Source of the DNA: Actinophytocola gossypii
GTDB taxonomy: Bacteria > Actinomycetota > Actinomycetes > Mycobacteriales > Pseudonocardiaceae
Length of the DNA stretch: 64,000 nt
NCBI RefSeq assembly: GCF_025165815.1
Contig: NZ_JAFFZE010000004.1
Coordinates: forward strand, 1-64,000
Direction: 5' to 3'
The first letter of the stretch is position 1. Each line of letters opens with the position of its first letter. Below, in pieces: positions 1-9,265 of the stretch. The notes below the pieces were generated by a model. That model saw only the letters and a program-made list of their open reading frames with translations, did not search any database and was not told where the DNA came from. The translations under genes and the position numbers were made by a program.

Positions 1-79
1 GGTCCCGGGGTGGTGCGCCGGTGGCCACCCCGGTGTGTGGTGGGGGGGGCGCCGCACCCCCCGCCCCCCCCCGACCGGG

Positions 80-1252
80 TCAGACCCCGCTGGCGAACAG
101 GTGGGCGAAGTTCGCCTCGTAGGCTTCGTAGAGGTTCTCGATGTTGGTCTGGATCATCGCCTCGTCGTTGCGGCGCAACGAGGTGTGGTTCCAGTTGGGG
201 CTCCCGGTGAACACCCAGCGCGCGTCCCGCTCACCGTCGAACTCGGCGTTGATCAGGAAGTACTTCGAGTGGATGCGCCCCGGCAGCGCGGCGGAGTTCT
301 CCAGCGCGCGCAGCTCGATGCTCGGGTCGGCCGACAGCGTGTCGAGCACCTCGGCGTCCATCAGGCCGTGCACGATCCGCACCTCGCAGCCCTGGCCGGA
401 CAGCGCGACCAGCCGCCGCGCGATCCCGATCCGGTAGGTGTCCCACTCGGACATTCCGATGTCGATGGTCGAGCCGTCGTCGCAGGAGACCTTGCCGAGG
501 ATCTCCAGCACGTGGTCGCCTTCCGCGCGCGGGAAGAAGTACGCCCGCACGGCGCCGCCCGGCATGCCGGTGCTGGTCGTGCGGTAGTAGTCGTCGGTGG
601 CGCGCTCGGCCGCCAGGTCCTCGAAGTAGGCATCGTAGGCGCGGTAGAGCTTTCGGTTGCCCACCAGGGTGGTCGCGTTGTTCCAGTAGGTCCGCGAGTT
701 CAGGTCGGTGAAGTTCGCCGAGGACTGGACGACCACGTCCGACGCGCCACCGGTGCGGGAGAACAGGTAGAACTTGTTGTGCTGGCCCTTGGTGCCGATG
801 CAGGACGAGGTGTTGCCCTCCGGCGAGACCCGTGAGCAGACGTGCATCCACGAGTCCCGTGACTTGTCGGTGCCCAGCTCGGCACGCAGCGCCTCGGCGG
901 CGGGGGTGGTGTCCTGCCAGCCGTCGAGCACGAGCTGTACGTCCACACCACGACGGTGCGCGGCGACCAGTTCGGTGGCGAAGTCCATGCCGGCGTCACC
1001 GGAGACCACGAAGTGGGCGATACGGATCCGCGAACCGCTCGGCGCCTGGTGGACCAGGTCGCAGATCTGCCGCACGATCGCCGTCGGGTCACCGCCGACC
1101 GGGTCGTTGAACACCGCGCCGGTGCGTACCGGCTCGGTCGGGGCGTCCCGGCAGGGGCGCGGGTCCTCCTCGGCGCCGGCGGAACCGGCGGCGGGCACCG
1201 TCGCCAGCGTCGCGACCAGCGCAATCGATAACAGCAAACCTTTGACACGCAT
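80..1252 (-). CDS. Secreted phospholipase D-like domain protein
   Basis: About 390 aa. An ATG at 1252 preceded by a GGAAGG ribosome site begins a clear signal peptide (MRVKGLLLSIALVATLATVP, then AGSAGAEE), so the protein is exported. Two PLD-type half motifs are present: HNKFYLFS near residue 158 and HSKYFLIN near residue 328, each followed by an N/S-rich GSPN or SSAN motif. In canonical HxKxxxxD the last residue is Asp; here it is Ser and Asn. The two-repeat fold suggests a phosphodiesterase on phospholipid or nucleic acid, but the substrate is unknown. It is divergent from the transporter operon at 1540 and shares its 290-bp regulatory gap. Confidence 0.85.
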   Translation of the reverse strand: MRVKGLLLSIALVATLATVPAAGSAGAEEDPRPCRDAPTEPVRTGAVFNDPVGGDPTAIVRQICDLVHQAPSGSRIRIAHFVVSGDAGMDFATELVAAHRRGVDVQLVLDGWQDTTPAAEALRAELGTDKSRDSWMHVCSRVSPEGNTSSCIGTKGQHNKFYLFSRTGGASDVVVQSSANFTDLNSRTYWNNATTLVGNRKLYRAYDAYFEDLAAERATDDYYRTTSTGMPGGAVRAYFFPRAEGDHVLEILGKVSCDDGSTIDIGMSEWDTYRIGIARRLVALSGQGCEVRIVHGLMDAEVLDTLSADPSIELRALENSAALPGRIHSKYFLINAEFDGERDARWVFTGSPNWNHTSLRRNDEAMIQTNIENLYEAYEANFAHLFASGV

Positions 1253-1339
1253 GAGTTTTCCTTCCGTCCGGGCATACGACCGTCGGAGTAGGTGTGGTTG
1301 GTGCGCGCGAAGGCTCGCGCGATCGTTGAACACTCAAGT

Positions 1340-1347
1340 TAACGTTA
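1340..1347. promoter_or_regulatory. LacI-type half/whole operator, TAACGTTA
   Basis: Palindrome TAACGTTA inside AAGTTAACGTTACTT. It is one of three AACGTT-centred sites in the gap between the PLD-like gene and the ABC operon. LacI-family operators usually have a central CG flanked by A/T steps, and the LacI regulator at 4408 is the obvious candidate ligand (inference). Confidence 0.5.
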
Positions 1348-1457
1348 CTTGAGGTGATTGTGAGCACGTTACGTCCGCCGTCGTGACGGCGTCAAGGGCC
1401 GTGGGTTGTCGGTACCGGTTCAGTCCGAAGTGGTCTTTGACAGGGTCGCAATCGGGA

Positions 1458-1502
1458 GTTAACGTTCACGGCACTTCAATTAGCGCTCACGTGAACGTTC
1501 AT
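1458..1502. promoter_or_regulatory. Paired AACGTT operators before the ABC operon
   Basis: GTTAACGTTCAC (1458-1469) and GTGAACGTTCAT (1491-1502) share the core AACGTTCA and sit 33 bp apart centre to centre, about three helical turns. They lie 38-82 bp before the TTG start at 1540. They probably bind the LacI-family repressor encoded within the operon and give autoregulation. The palindromes are seen; the ligand is inferred. Confidence 0.55.
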
Positions 1503-1539
1503 CCCGTGGCGCCCCTATCTTCATCAGGAGCTGACACCC

Positions 1540-2514
1540 TTGGGTAGTCCCACCACTGACGCGGACACGGCCATCGCCGGTCATCTGCGCCGGGCGATGC
1601 TCGACGCGGACCCGGCGTTGTCCCGGTACAACCCGCTGTCCCGGATCCTCGTGTTCGACCAGTTCAACAGCGGAACCCATGGCTGGACCGAACTGATCGG
1701 CAACCACGACGGCGAGGGCAACCTGGACACCGTCGACGACCACATGCGTGATTTCCGGCCGCCGCAGCTGAGCTCGTGCACGTTCTTCGACGTCGGCACG
1801 CACGGCGCGATGACCGGCACCTACGCGCTCAAGGTCGCCACGCGTCCGGTCACCGGCCACACCGCGGTGGCGATCCGCCGGCTCACCATGGCCAAGAAGG
1901 GTCGCGTGCAGTTCGAGACCTACTTCACTTACAAGGCGGAGGCGGCCTCCGAGGAGAACGGGGCATCGACCCAGGCCGGTGCCGGTGAGTGGGACGGCAA
2001 TATCCACCCCTCCGAGCAGCAGTTCGGCGCGTTCACCATCGCCACCGACATCTGCGACGACCGCGGCGAGCGCTACCACACGGTGATGCGGTACCAGAAC
2101 ACCGATCTGGACAACAGGTTCACCCGCCGCTGGATGTACCCGGTGGTGCCGGAGCCGACTCCGCGCGAGCACCTCGAGGGCAAGGTGAAGCTCGGTCCGA
2201 CCGACGACTTCACCGCACCGAACCCGCAGGACTGGAAGCCGGTCGGCGAGTCGCAGTCCTTCTGCTACAACGAGGTGCCGACCAAGGTCAACTGGCACTA
2301 CCTGCGCTGGCAGATCGACACCGAGGCACGGAAGAACATCGAGCTCCAGGTCAACGACCGCGTGTACGACCTGCGCGACGTCCCGGTGCCGGTGTACGAG
2401 GAGCGTTACGACTCCCTGGACAACCTCCTCAACTTCTACGTCAGTGCCCGTACCCACACCGGAGTCCGGAACTTCCTGTTCCTGGACTCGGTGCTCGTCT
2501 CGGTGGATTGGTAG
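1540..2514 (+). CDS. DUF6772-like protein, first gene of sugar ABC operon
   Basis: 324 aa. The start is TTG, chosen because an AGGAG site lies nine bases upstream and no better ATG exists. There is no signal peptide or membrane segment. The N-terminal part (PLSRILVFDQFNSGTHGWTE) and the rich beta-strand pattern resemble the DUF6772 family, which I recall from carbohydrate loci; this assignment is from memory. It may be a jelly-roll, sugar-binding or sugar-processing protein. It leads an operon with a 111-aa protein (6-bp gap), a solute-binding lipoprotein and a transporter, so a role in the same substrate pathway is likely. Confidence 0.7.
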   Translation: MGSPTTDADTAIAGHLRRAMLDADPALSRYNPLSRILVFDQFNSGTHGWTELIGNHDGEGNLDTVDDHMRDFRPPQLSSCTFFDVGTHGAMTGTYALKVATRPVTGHTAVAIRRLTMAKKGRVQFETYFTYKAEAASEENGASTQAGAGEWDGNIHPSEQQFGAFTIATDICDDRGERYHTVMRYQNTDLDNRFTRRWMYPVVPEPTPREHLEGKVKLGPTDDFTAPNPQDWKPVGESQSFCYNEVPTKVNWHYLRWQIDTEARKNIELQVNDRVYDLRDVPVPVYEERYDSLDNLLNFYVSARTHTGVRNFLFLDSVLVSVDW

Positions 2515-2520
2515 GTCCTC

Positions 2521-2856
2521 ATGCGACAGTCGCAAGCCGCGGTGCTCGAACGATACACCGTTCTGAACGGGGACTTCAGGACCGAGCCGTACGAGACCGG
2601 TTGGGCCACCGAGGCGCGGTGGTTCGTGCGGGTGCTGGAGGCGTCCACACCGGATACCAAGGTGGTGCTCACCACTCAGGTGTCCCCGGACGGCCTGCAC
2701 TGGTGCGACGCCGAGTGCCCGGAACAGGTTTCCGAAGGCGAGGGAATGGTGTCCTGGCCCGTACGCGAGTTCGGGCAGTGGTTGCGGATCCGGGGATCCG
2801 TCGAGGGGGCCGACCGATCAGTGAAGGTACTGATCTACCTAACGCTCAAAGACTGA
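2521..2856 (+). CDS. Small hypothetical protein in ABC operon
   Basis: 111 aa, ATG start six bases after the preceding stop. It is not recognised. It has no signal peptide or transmembrane helix. The composition is strand-rich with aromatic residues (ETGWATEARWFVRVL, SPDGLHWCDAE), suggesting a small beta-sandwich. Tight packing between the DUF6772-like gene and the substrate-binding protein points to a partner of one of them. Function unknown. Confidence 0.7.
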   Translation: MRQSQAAVLERYTVLNGDFRTEPYETGWATEARWFVRVLEASTPDTKVVLTTQVSPDGLHWCDAECPEQVSEGEGMVSWPVREFGQWLRIRGSVEGADRSVKVLIYLTLKD

Positions 2857-2872
2857 GCATTGGAGACTCAAA

Positions 2873-4384
2873 GTGACCAGGTACGACCGGCGTAGCTTCC
2901 TGAAGATCAGCGGCATGGGCCTGGCAGGCGCATACCTGGCCGCCTGCAGTGTCGGCGGTGGCGACGAGACCGCCGCCAAGTCGGCCCTGCGGGCGGCGTT
3001 CAGCCAGCCCATCAACGACCTCGACCCCCACGGTCCATCCAGTGTGGACGAGGCGACGTTGCTCGCCGGCCGGCTCATCTACGACACCCTGGTGCGCCGC
3101 AACGGCGAGAAGCTGGAGCCGGCGGTCGCCAAGTCGTGGGAGCAGCCGGACGACAACACGTGGGTGTTCGCCCTTCGCGACGACGTGAAGTTCCATGACG
3201 GGACGGCGCTCACGGCCAACGACGTCAAGGCCTCGCTGGAGCGGGTGAAGGCCGCCAACACCGCGCAGTCCACGCTGTGGGCCACGGTGACCTCGGTCGA
3301 GGCCACCGACGAGACCACGCTCACGATCACCACCGAGCGGCCGCTCGGCACGATGTTGGTCAACCTCTCGCTGATGTTCATCCTGCCCTCGGCCAAGATG
3401 AACACCGAGGGCTTCTTCGCCAAGCCGATCGGCAGCGGGCCGTTCAAGGTCGAGTCGTTCACCCCGGCCGACGAGCTGGCGCTGACCTCGACGGACCACT
3501 GGAGCGGCACGCCGAAGCTCAAGGAGGTCTCGCTGCCCTACCTGCCGGAAACCTCCAGCCAGATCACCGCGCTGCGCACCGGCGACCTGGACATCCTGTG
3601 GCCGGTCCCCCCGGACCAGCTGCGTGAGCTCGAGGGCGTCGAGGGCATCAAGCTGGAGACGGTGCCGAGCTACGTCTACTACTTCAACTGGTTCAACTGC
3701 GGCAAGCCGCCGTTCGACGACCCCAGGGTCCGCCGGGCGATGTGGCGTGCGGTCGACGTCGCGGGGATCGTGCGGAACCTTTTCGGCGAGGGCGCCGAGG
3801 TGATGACCGCACCGATCCCGTCGACCGTGTTCGGTCACGCCGAGCAGGAGCCCTACACCCACGACCCGGACGCGGCCAAGCGGGACCTGGCCGCGGCCGG
3901 GCTCGGCAGTGGCTTCAGCACGTCGCTGATGTGGTTCAGCGACACCGGACCGCTGGCCGACGGTCTCGCCCAGGCGATGATCTCCGACTGGGCCAAGGTC
4001 GGCGTCACGGTGGAGCCGCGGAACCTGGAGAAGGCGGAGTGGTTGCGCCGGCTCAACGAGAAGGAGTTCGACATGGAACTCCAGACCAACACGGTCACCA
4101 CGGGGGACGCGGACTTCACCATCGGCCGGCTCTACGACTCGGCGGCCGACCGGATGGGCTACCGCAACCCGGCGCTGGACGGCATCCTGCACCAGGCACA
4201 CGAGAGCTCCGAGGAGAGCACCCGCAGCGACCTCTACGCCCAGGCATGCAAGATCGTCTGGGATGACGCCGTCGGTATCTTTCCGGCAGCACTGATCAGC
4301 ACCTACGGTCTGCGCAGTACGGTGCAGAACTTCGAGCCTGCCCCGAGCAACCAGCCTGACCTGCGCGGCGTCACCGTCGGCTGA
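2873..4384 (+). CDS. ABC transporter substrate-binding lipoprotein, SBP family 5
   Basis: 503 aa, GTG start with TGGAG seven bases upstream. The N-terminus carries a twin-arginine motif (RRSFLK) and a lipobox (LAAC) at about residue 24, so it is a Tat-exported, membrane-tethered lipoprotein. The body is typical of DppA/OppA-type binding proteins (ALRDDVKFHDGTALTANDVK). Family members bind oligopeptides, nickel or oligosaccharides. The linked LacI regulator and lack of peptidases favour an oligosaccharide here (inference). It feeds the permease pair at 5475 and 6398. Confidence 0.9.
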   Translation: MTRYDRRSFLKISGMGLAGAYLAACSVGGGDETAAKSALRAAFSQPINDLDPHGPSSVDEATLLAGRLIYDTLVRRNGEKLEPAVAKSWEQPDDNTWVFALRDDVKFHDGTALTANDVKASLERVKAANTAQSTLWATVTSVEATDETTLTITTERPLGTMLVNLSLMFILPSAKMNTEGFFAKPIGSGPFKVESFTPADELALTSTDHWSGTPKLKEVSLPYLPETSSQITALRTGDLDILWPVPPDQLRELEGVEGIKLETVPSYVYYFNWFNCGKPPFDDPRVRRAMWRAVDVAGIVRNLFGEGAEVMTAPIPSTVFGHAEQEPYTHDPDAAKRDLAAAGLGSGFSTSLMWFSDTGPLADGLAQAMISDWAKVGVTVEPRNLEKAEWLRRLNEKEFDMELQTNTVTTGDADFTIGRLYDSAADRMGYRNPALDGILHQAHESSEESTRSDLYAQACKIVWDDAVGIFPAALISTYGLRSTVQNFEPAPSNQPDLRGVTVG

Positions 4385-4407
4385 GAAAACGGAACGAGGG
4401 AGGGTCA

Positions 4408-5478
4408 ATGGTCGATTCTCGGCGGGTCACGCTCAAGGACATCGCGCTGTCGCTCGGGGTGTCCGTGAACACGGTATCCCGGGCGCTGACCGGCAAGGAC
4501 AGCGTCAGCGAGGCCACCAGAACACGGATCAAGGCCGAGGCCGAGCGTCTCGGCTACGTGCCAAACCCCATGGCCCGCTCCCTCGTCCTCGGCTCGGCGA
4601 TGACCATCGGCCTGGTCATCACCAACCCGTCGAACCCCTTCTACGCCAGGCTGATCAGCGCGATCGAGCACCGCGGCCGGGGGCATGGCTACTCGCTCAT
4701 GCTGCTGGTCACCGAGGAGAGCCCGGACGGCGACCAGATCGCCGCCCAGACCCTGCTGCGGTGGGGCGTGGACGGTGCGCTGATCGTGCCGGCGGTCCAG
4801 GGCGACGGCGAGCACTGGGAGCGGCTGCCGGAGTCCGGCATCCCGCTGGTCTGCCTCAACCGGGACCTGCCCGAACTGGACCTCGACTGCATCGGCGTCG
4901 ACTACGAGCAGGGCGCGTACACGGCAGCGCGCCACCTCGTGGACTCCGGCGCGCGGACGTTGTGCCTGCTGGAGGAGGACCTGCCGATCTCGCCGGTGGC
5001 CGACCGGACGGCCGGTTTCCTCCGCGCGCTCACCGAGACCGGTCTCGCCGGCGGACCCGACCGGGTGCACGCGGTGCCCACCCGGCGCCGCGAGTCGTTG
5101 GCCCTGCCGTGGGAACCGGCCGACGCCTACCACCTCGCGCAGGAGATCGTGCGCGGCGGCCGGCTGCCCGACGCGATCATGGTCGGCAACGACTACTTCG
5201 CGCTCGGGGTGTACCGCGCGCTCACCGAGGCCGGCCTGCGGGTCGGTGCGGACGTACTGGTCGGCGGGTTCGGTGACCACCCGTTCGCCGCCTACCTGAA
5301 CCCGTCCCTGACCACCGTGGCGCTGCCGGCGGCGGAGATCGGCACGACGGCCGTCGACCTGTTGCTGCGACGGATGAGAGGACACGACGACCATGACCGG
5401 GCGGACAAACGACGACTCCCCGCCGAGCTCGTCGTGCGCACGTCGAGCCGGCGGGGCGAACAGGTGCTGGTGACATGA
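4408..5478 (+). CDS. LacI-family transcriptional regulator inside ABC operon
   Basis: 356 aa with a strong GAGGGAGGG ribosome site. The N-terminal LacI helix-turn-helix is clear (residues 6-25, LKDIALSLGVSVNTVSRAL) with hinge PNPMARSLV, followed by a periplasmic-binding-type sensor domain. It is unusual that the regulator is encoded between the binding protein and the permeases rather than divergently, and that its stop overlaps the permease start by four bases. It probably represses the operon through the AACGTT sites at 1340-1502. The inducer is likely the imported sugar (inference). Confidence 0.93.
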   Translation: MVDSRRVTLKDIALSLGVSVNTVSRALTGKDSVSEATRTRIKAEAERLGYVPNPMARSLVLGSAMTIGLVITNPSNPFYARLISAIEHRGRGHGYSLMLLVTEESPDGDQIAAQTLLRWGVDGALIVPAVQGDGEHWERLPESGIPLVCLNRDLPELDLDCIGVDYEQGAYTAARHLVDSGARTLCLLEEDLPISPVADRTAGFLRALTETGLAGGPDRVHAVPTRRRESLALPWEPADAYHLAQEIVRGGRLPDAIMVGNDYFALGVYRALTEAGLRVGADVLVGGFGDHPFAAYLNPSLTTVALPAAEIGTTAVDLLLRRMRGHDDHDRADKRRLPAELVVRTSSRRGEQVLVT

Positions 5479-6401
5479 TCCACTACCTCGTACGCCGGCT
5501 GGCGCAGAGCGTGCTCCTGCTGTTCGGCGCCATCACCATCGTGTTCCTCGTGCTGCGGGTCATCCCCGGCGACCCAGCCGCGCTGATCCTCGGCAGCCAG
5601 GCGACCCAGGCCGACCTGGCCGCCAAGCGCGCGGAGCTCGGCCTGGGCGATCCGCTGCTCCTGCAGTACGTGCGGCACCTCGGCGACGTCGTACGGCTGG
5701 ACTTCGGTGACTCGTGGCGCCTCGGCGGCGACGCGTTCGCCGCGGTGATCGACCGGCTGCCCGCGACGATCACCCTCGCCGGGTTCGCCCTCGGGTTCAC
5801 CCTGGCACTCGGCTTCCCGCTGGGCGTGTACGCCGCGCGGCACAAGGGAAAGCTGGCCGACCGGGCGGTGTCGTACTTCTCGCTGACCGGACAGGCGCTG
5901 CCCGCGTTCTGGGTCGGCATCATGCTGGTGCTGATCTTCTCCAGGACGCTGAACCTGTTGCCCGCCACCGCGGACGGCTCGGCGGTCGCGCTGGTGCTGC
6001 CGGCGTTCACGCTCGCCCTGCCGTTTCTCGGGTGGCTGGCGCGGCTGGTGCGCAACGGAACGCTGGAGGAGCTCGGCCGCGACTACGTCCGTACGGCGCG
6101 GGCCAAGGGGCTCTCCGAGCGGGTGGTGTTCAACATCCACGTGCTGCGCAACACGCTCACCCCGGTGGTCACCGTGCTCGGGCTGATCCTCGGCCACTTC
6201 ATCGCGGACGCGGTGATCATCGAGCAGGTGTTCGCGTGGCCGGGCATCGGCTCGCTGATGATCGAGTCGATCCAGAACCGGGACTACGCGGTGGCCGAGG
6301 CGGCGATCATCCTGATCGCGGTGTTCTACATCGGACTTAACCTCCTGGTCGACCTGCTCTACTTCGCCCTCGACCCGCGCGTCACGCTGGAGACGGTATG
6401 A
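5475..6401 (+). CDS. ABC transporter permease, DppB type
   Basis: 308 aa. ATGA overlap with the LacI gene. It starts with the typical MIHYLVRRLAQSVLLLFG signature of DppB-like permeases, has about six transmembrane segments, and carries the EAA-loop region (YVRTARAKGLSERVVF) that docks with the ATPases. It pairs with the DppC-type permease at 6398 to form the membrane channel for the ligand of the lipoprotein at 2873. Confidence 0.93.
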   Translation: MIHYLVRRLAQSVLLLFGAITIVFLVLRVIPGDPAALILGSQATQADLAAKRAELGLGDPLLLQYVRHLGDVVRLDFGDSWRLGGDAFAAVIDRLPATITLAGFALGFTLALGFPLGVYAARHKGKLADRAVSYFSLTGQALPAFWVGIMLVLIFSRTLNLLPATADGSAVALVLPAFTLALPFLGWLARLVRNGTLEELGRDYVRTARAKGLSERVVFNIHVLRNTLTPVVTVLGLILGHFIADAVIIEQVFAWPGIGSLMIESIQNRDYAVAEAAIILIAVFYIGLNLLVDLLYFALDPRVTLETV

Positions 6402-7267
6402 CACCTGTGACCTCCAAGCCCTCCGTGCTGCGGCGGTTCGGGGTCGGCCCGGTCGTGGCCGCGACCGTGCTCGTGCTGTTCGTGCTGATCGCCGTGTTCG
6501 GCCCGATGCTGTTGCCCTACGACAGCGTGACCACCAGGGTCGGTGACCGGCTGCTGCCGCCGTTCAGCACCGCATCCGACGGCACGTTCGCGTTGCTGGG
6601 CACCGACCAGAACGGCCGGGACGTGCTGCGCCAGGTGATCGCCGGCTCGCGGGTGTCGCTGCTGGTGGGGATCACCGTGGTGGTCGTCGGAGGCCTGATC
6701 GGTCTGGTACTCGGACTGGTCGCCGGCTACTACGGCCGCTGGCTCGACGCGGTGATCTCCCGGATAGGCGACATGCAGCTCGCGTTTCCCAGCATCCTGC
6801 TGGCGATCCTGCTCGCCGGGGCGCTCGGACCCAGTCTCACCAACGTGATCGTGGCGCTCGCGGTGACCCGCTGGGTGATCTTCGCACGGGTGGTGCGCGG
6901 CTCGGTGCTCACCACCCGAGGCCGGGAGTTCGTCGAGTCCGCGAAGGTCATGGGAGCCGGTGACCTACGGATCCTTCTGCGCTACATCCTGCCCTCGTGC
7001 ATGCAGCCGCTGCTGGTGGCCGCGACCGTGCAGGTAGGACTGACCATGGTCGCCGAGGCGGCGCTGAGCTTCCTCGGACTCGGTGTCCCGCTGGACCAGG
7101 CATCGTGGGGGTCGACGATCGCCAACGGCCGCGACTACCTGGCGAACGCGTGGTGGATCGCCGCCGTTCCCGGCCTCGCGTTGACGCTCGTGGTCATCTG
7201 CATCGGCCTGCTCGGCGACCGAGCCGGCGACGAGTCCGACCCGGCCAGGGAAGTGGTGGCCCGATGA
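6398..7267 (+). CDS. ABC transporter permease, DppC type
   Basis: 289 aa, ATGA overlap upstream and downstream. The soluble N-terminal stretch with GTDQNGRDVLRQVIAGSRVS is the hallmark of DppC-like permeases. An EAA loop (FVESAKVMGAGDLRILLRYI) and the C-terminal LSFLGLGVP motif follow. It forms a heterodimer with the preceding permease. No anomalies. Confidence 0.93.
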   Translation: MTPVTSKPSVLRRFGVGPVVAATVLVLFVLIAVFGPMLLPYDSVTTRVGDRLLPPFSTASDGTFALLGTDQNGRDVLRQVIAGSRVSLLVGITVVVVGGLIGLVLGLVAGYYGRWLDAVISRIGDMQLAFPSILLAILLAGALGPSLTNVIVALAVTRWVIFARVVRGSVLTTRGREFVESAKVMGAGDLRILLRYILPSCMQPLLVAATVQVGLTMVAEAALSFLGLGVPLDQASWGSTIANGRDYLANAWWIAAVPGLALTLVVICIGLLGDRAGDESDPAREVVAR

Positions 7268-8274
7268 GTGAACGTGCGAGCGAGTCGATGTCAGACGGTG
7301 CGCTGCTCGAGGTGTCGGAGCTCGCCGTGGCGTTCGGCGACCTTCGTGCGGTCCGGGGAGTCTCCCTGACCGTCGAGAAAGGACAGACGCTGGCCATCGT
7401 CGGCGAGTCCGGCAGCGGCAAGAGCATCACCTCGCTCGCGGTCATGGGACTGCTGCCCGCGCAGGCGAAGGTGGTCGGCGGCGGCATCACTCTCGACGGG
7501 GTGAGCCTGCTCGACCTCGCCCCCGACGAGCTGCGCCGGCTCCGGGGCGAGGAGCTGGCGATGATCTTCCAGGACCCGCTCAGCGCGTTGAACCCGTCGC
7601 TGACCGTCGGCTACCAGATCGCCGAGATGTTCCGCCGGCGGCGCGGCGCCTCCCGCGCGGCGGCGAACGAGCGCGCGGTCGAGGCGATGGCCGAGGTCGG
7701 CATCCCGGACGCGGCCGGTCGTGCCCGGTCCTACCCGCACGAGTTCTCCGGCGGCATGCGCCAACGGATCATGATCGCGATGGCGCTGGCGCTGGAACCC
7801 CGGCTGCTGATCGCCGACGAGCCGACCACCGCGCTGGACGTGACCGTGCAGGCGCAGATCCTTCGACTGCTCCGCGAACGGCAGCGCGCCGGCCTGGCGA
7901 TGATCATCATCAGTCACGACCTCGGCGTGGTGGCCCGCACGGCGCAGTCGGTGATCGTGATGTACGCGGGGCAGGCCGTCGAGTCCGGCACGGTCGCCGA
8001 GGTCTACGACGCGCCCGCCCACCCGTACACGCTCGGCCTGATGGCCGCCAGCCCGTCGGCGCGGACCAGCCGGCGGGGAATCCGCCCCATCGACGGCAAC
8101 CCGCCGGACCAGGCCGCGTTGCCGACCGGGTGCGCGTTCCACCCGCGCTGCCCGTTCGCGCGCGAGCGGTGCCGCACCGAGACGCCGCCGCTGCGCCGGC
8201 TCCCGTCGGGGCGGGCCAGCGCATGCCACTTCGCGGAGGAGGTGCTCGCCCATGACCGAACAGCCGGTGCTTGA
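7264..8274 (+). CDS. ABC transporter ATP-binding protein, DppD type
   Basis: 336 aa from the ATG at 7264, which overlaps the permease stop. Walker A GESGSGKS, signature FSGGMRQR, Walker B LLIADEPT and the H-loop ISHDLG are intact. The C-terminal oligopeptide-transporter extension ([16 protein letters not shown]) carries the conserved cysteines. It energises import together with the ATPase at 8252, whose start lies inside this gene (23-bp overlap). Confidence 0.93.
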   Translation: MSERASESMSDGALLEVSELAVAFGDLRAVRGVSLTVEKGQTLAIVGESGSGKSITSLAVMGLLPAQAKVVGGGITLDGVSLLDLAPDELRRLRGEELAMIFQDPLSALNPSLTVGYQIAEMFRRRRGASRAAANERAVEAMAEVGIPDAAGRARSYPHEFSGGMRQRIMIAMALALEPRLLIADEPTTALDVTVQAQILRLLRERQRAGLAMIIISHDLGVVARTAQSVIVMYAGQAVESGTVAEVYDAPAHPYTLGLMAASPSARTSRRGIRPIDGNPPDQAALPTGCAFHPRCPFARERCRTETPPLRRLPSGRASACHFAEEVLAHDRTAGA

Positions 8275-9265
8275 GCTCGTCGACCTGGTCGCCGGATACC
8301 GCACGCGCCACGGCCTGCTCGGCAAACGCGGCCTGGTCCGCGCGGTGGACGGGGTGAACCTGACCGTCGGCGCCGGGGAGACGGTGTGCCTGGTCGGCGA
8401 GTCCGGCTGCGGGAAGTCCACTGTGGCCAGAGCGGTGGTGAACCTGCTGCGCCCGGTGTCCGGCGAGGTCCGCTTCGCCGGCCGGTCGCTCGCCGGCATG
8501 GACCGCCGCGAGCTGCGGGCGATGCGCCGTGAGGTGCAGTTGGTCTTCCAGGACCCGTACGCGTCGCTCAACCCGCGGATGACCGTGCGCGAGCTGATCA
8601 CCGAGGCCTGGCGGATCCATCCCGGCATCGTGCCGCGTGAGCGGTGGGACGCCGAGGTCGCCGAGCTGCTGGAGCGGGTCGGGCTCAACCCGGCGCACGC
8701 CGCGCGTTACCCGCACCAGTTCTCCGGCGGGCAGCGGCAGCGGATCTGCATCGCGCGGGCGCTGTCGGTGCGGCCGAGGCTGATCGTGTGCGACGAGGCC
8801 GTGTCCGCGCTCGACGTGTCGATCCAGGCCCAGATCCTGGCGCTGCTCGGCAAGCTGCGCGACGAGCTCGGGGTGGCGTACCTGTTCATCACGCACGACC
8901 TCGGCGTGGTGCGCCACTTCGCCGACCGGGTCGCGGTGATGCACCTCGGCAAGATCGTGGAGACCGGCGAGACCGAACAGATCTACTCCTCCCCCGCCCA
9001 CCCGTACACCCAGGCACTGATCTCGGCCGCGCCCAGCGTCGACGACTGGCGCGACCGCGGCGACGACGAGATCATGCTGCGCGGTGACGTCCCGTCGCCG
9101 TCGAACCCACCGGCCGGCTGCCGGTTCCACACGCGCTGCTGGAAGGCCGACGAGCGGTGCCACACCGACGAACCGGCGCTCGAACAGCGCGGTGTCGGTC
9201 ACCCGGTCGCCTGTCACTACGCCTCGGTGGACACCGGGCTGAAGGCCGAGACCCGGCCCCGGTGA
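8252..9265 (+). CDS. ABC transporter ATP-binding protein, DppF type
   Basis: 337 aa. Walker A GESGCGKS, signature FSGGQRQR, Walker B LIVCDEAVSALD and H-loop ITHDLG are all present, with a C-terminal cysteine-containing OppC-like extension (GCRFHTRCWKADERC). Last gene of the operon begun at 1540. The downstream gap has no clear terminator hairpin with a short loop. Confidence 0.93.
   Translation: MTEQPVLELVDLVAGYRTRHGLLGKRGLVRAVDGVNLTVGAGETVCLVGESGCGKSTVARAVVNLLRPVSGEVRFAGRSLAGMDRRELRAMRREVQLVFQDPYASLNPRMTVRELITEAWRIHPGIVPRERWDAEVAELLERVGLNPAHAARYPHQFSGGQRQRICIARALSVRPRLIVCDEAVSALDVSIQAQILALLGKLRDELGVAYLFITHDLGVVRHFADRVAVMHLGKIVETGETEQIYSSPAHPYTQALISAAPSVDDWRDRGDDEIMLRGDVPSPSNPPAGCRFHTRCWKADERCHTDEPALEQRGVGHPVACHYASVDTGLKAETRPR

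Noticed and set aside
42-72. G8 and C9 homopolymer runs that could form a hairpin
   Set aside because: Low-complexity sequence at the window edge; a terminator for the PLD-like gene is possible but pairing is ambiguous.
2846-4408. Long open frame (520 codons) on the minus strand
   Set aside because: It is antiparallel to the clear solute-binding protein gene and has biased, repeat-like composition. Many similar antisense frames occur in this GC-rich window.
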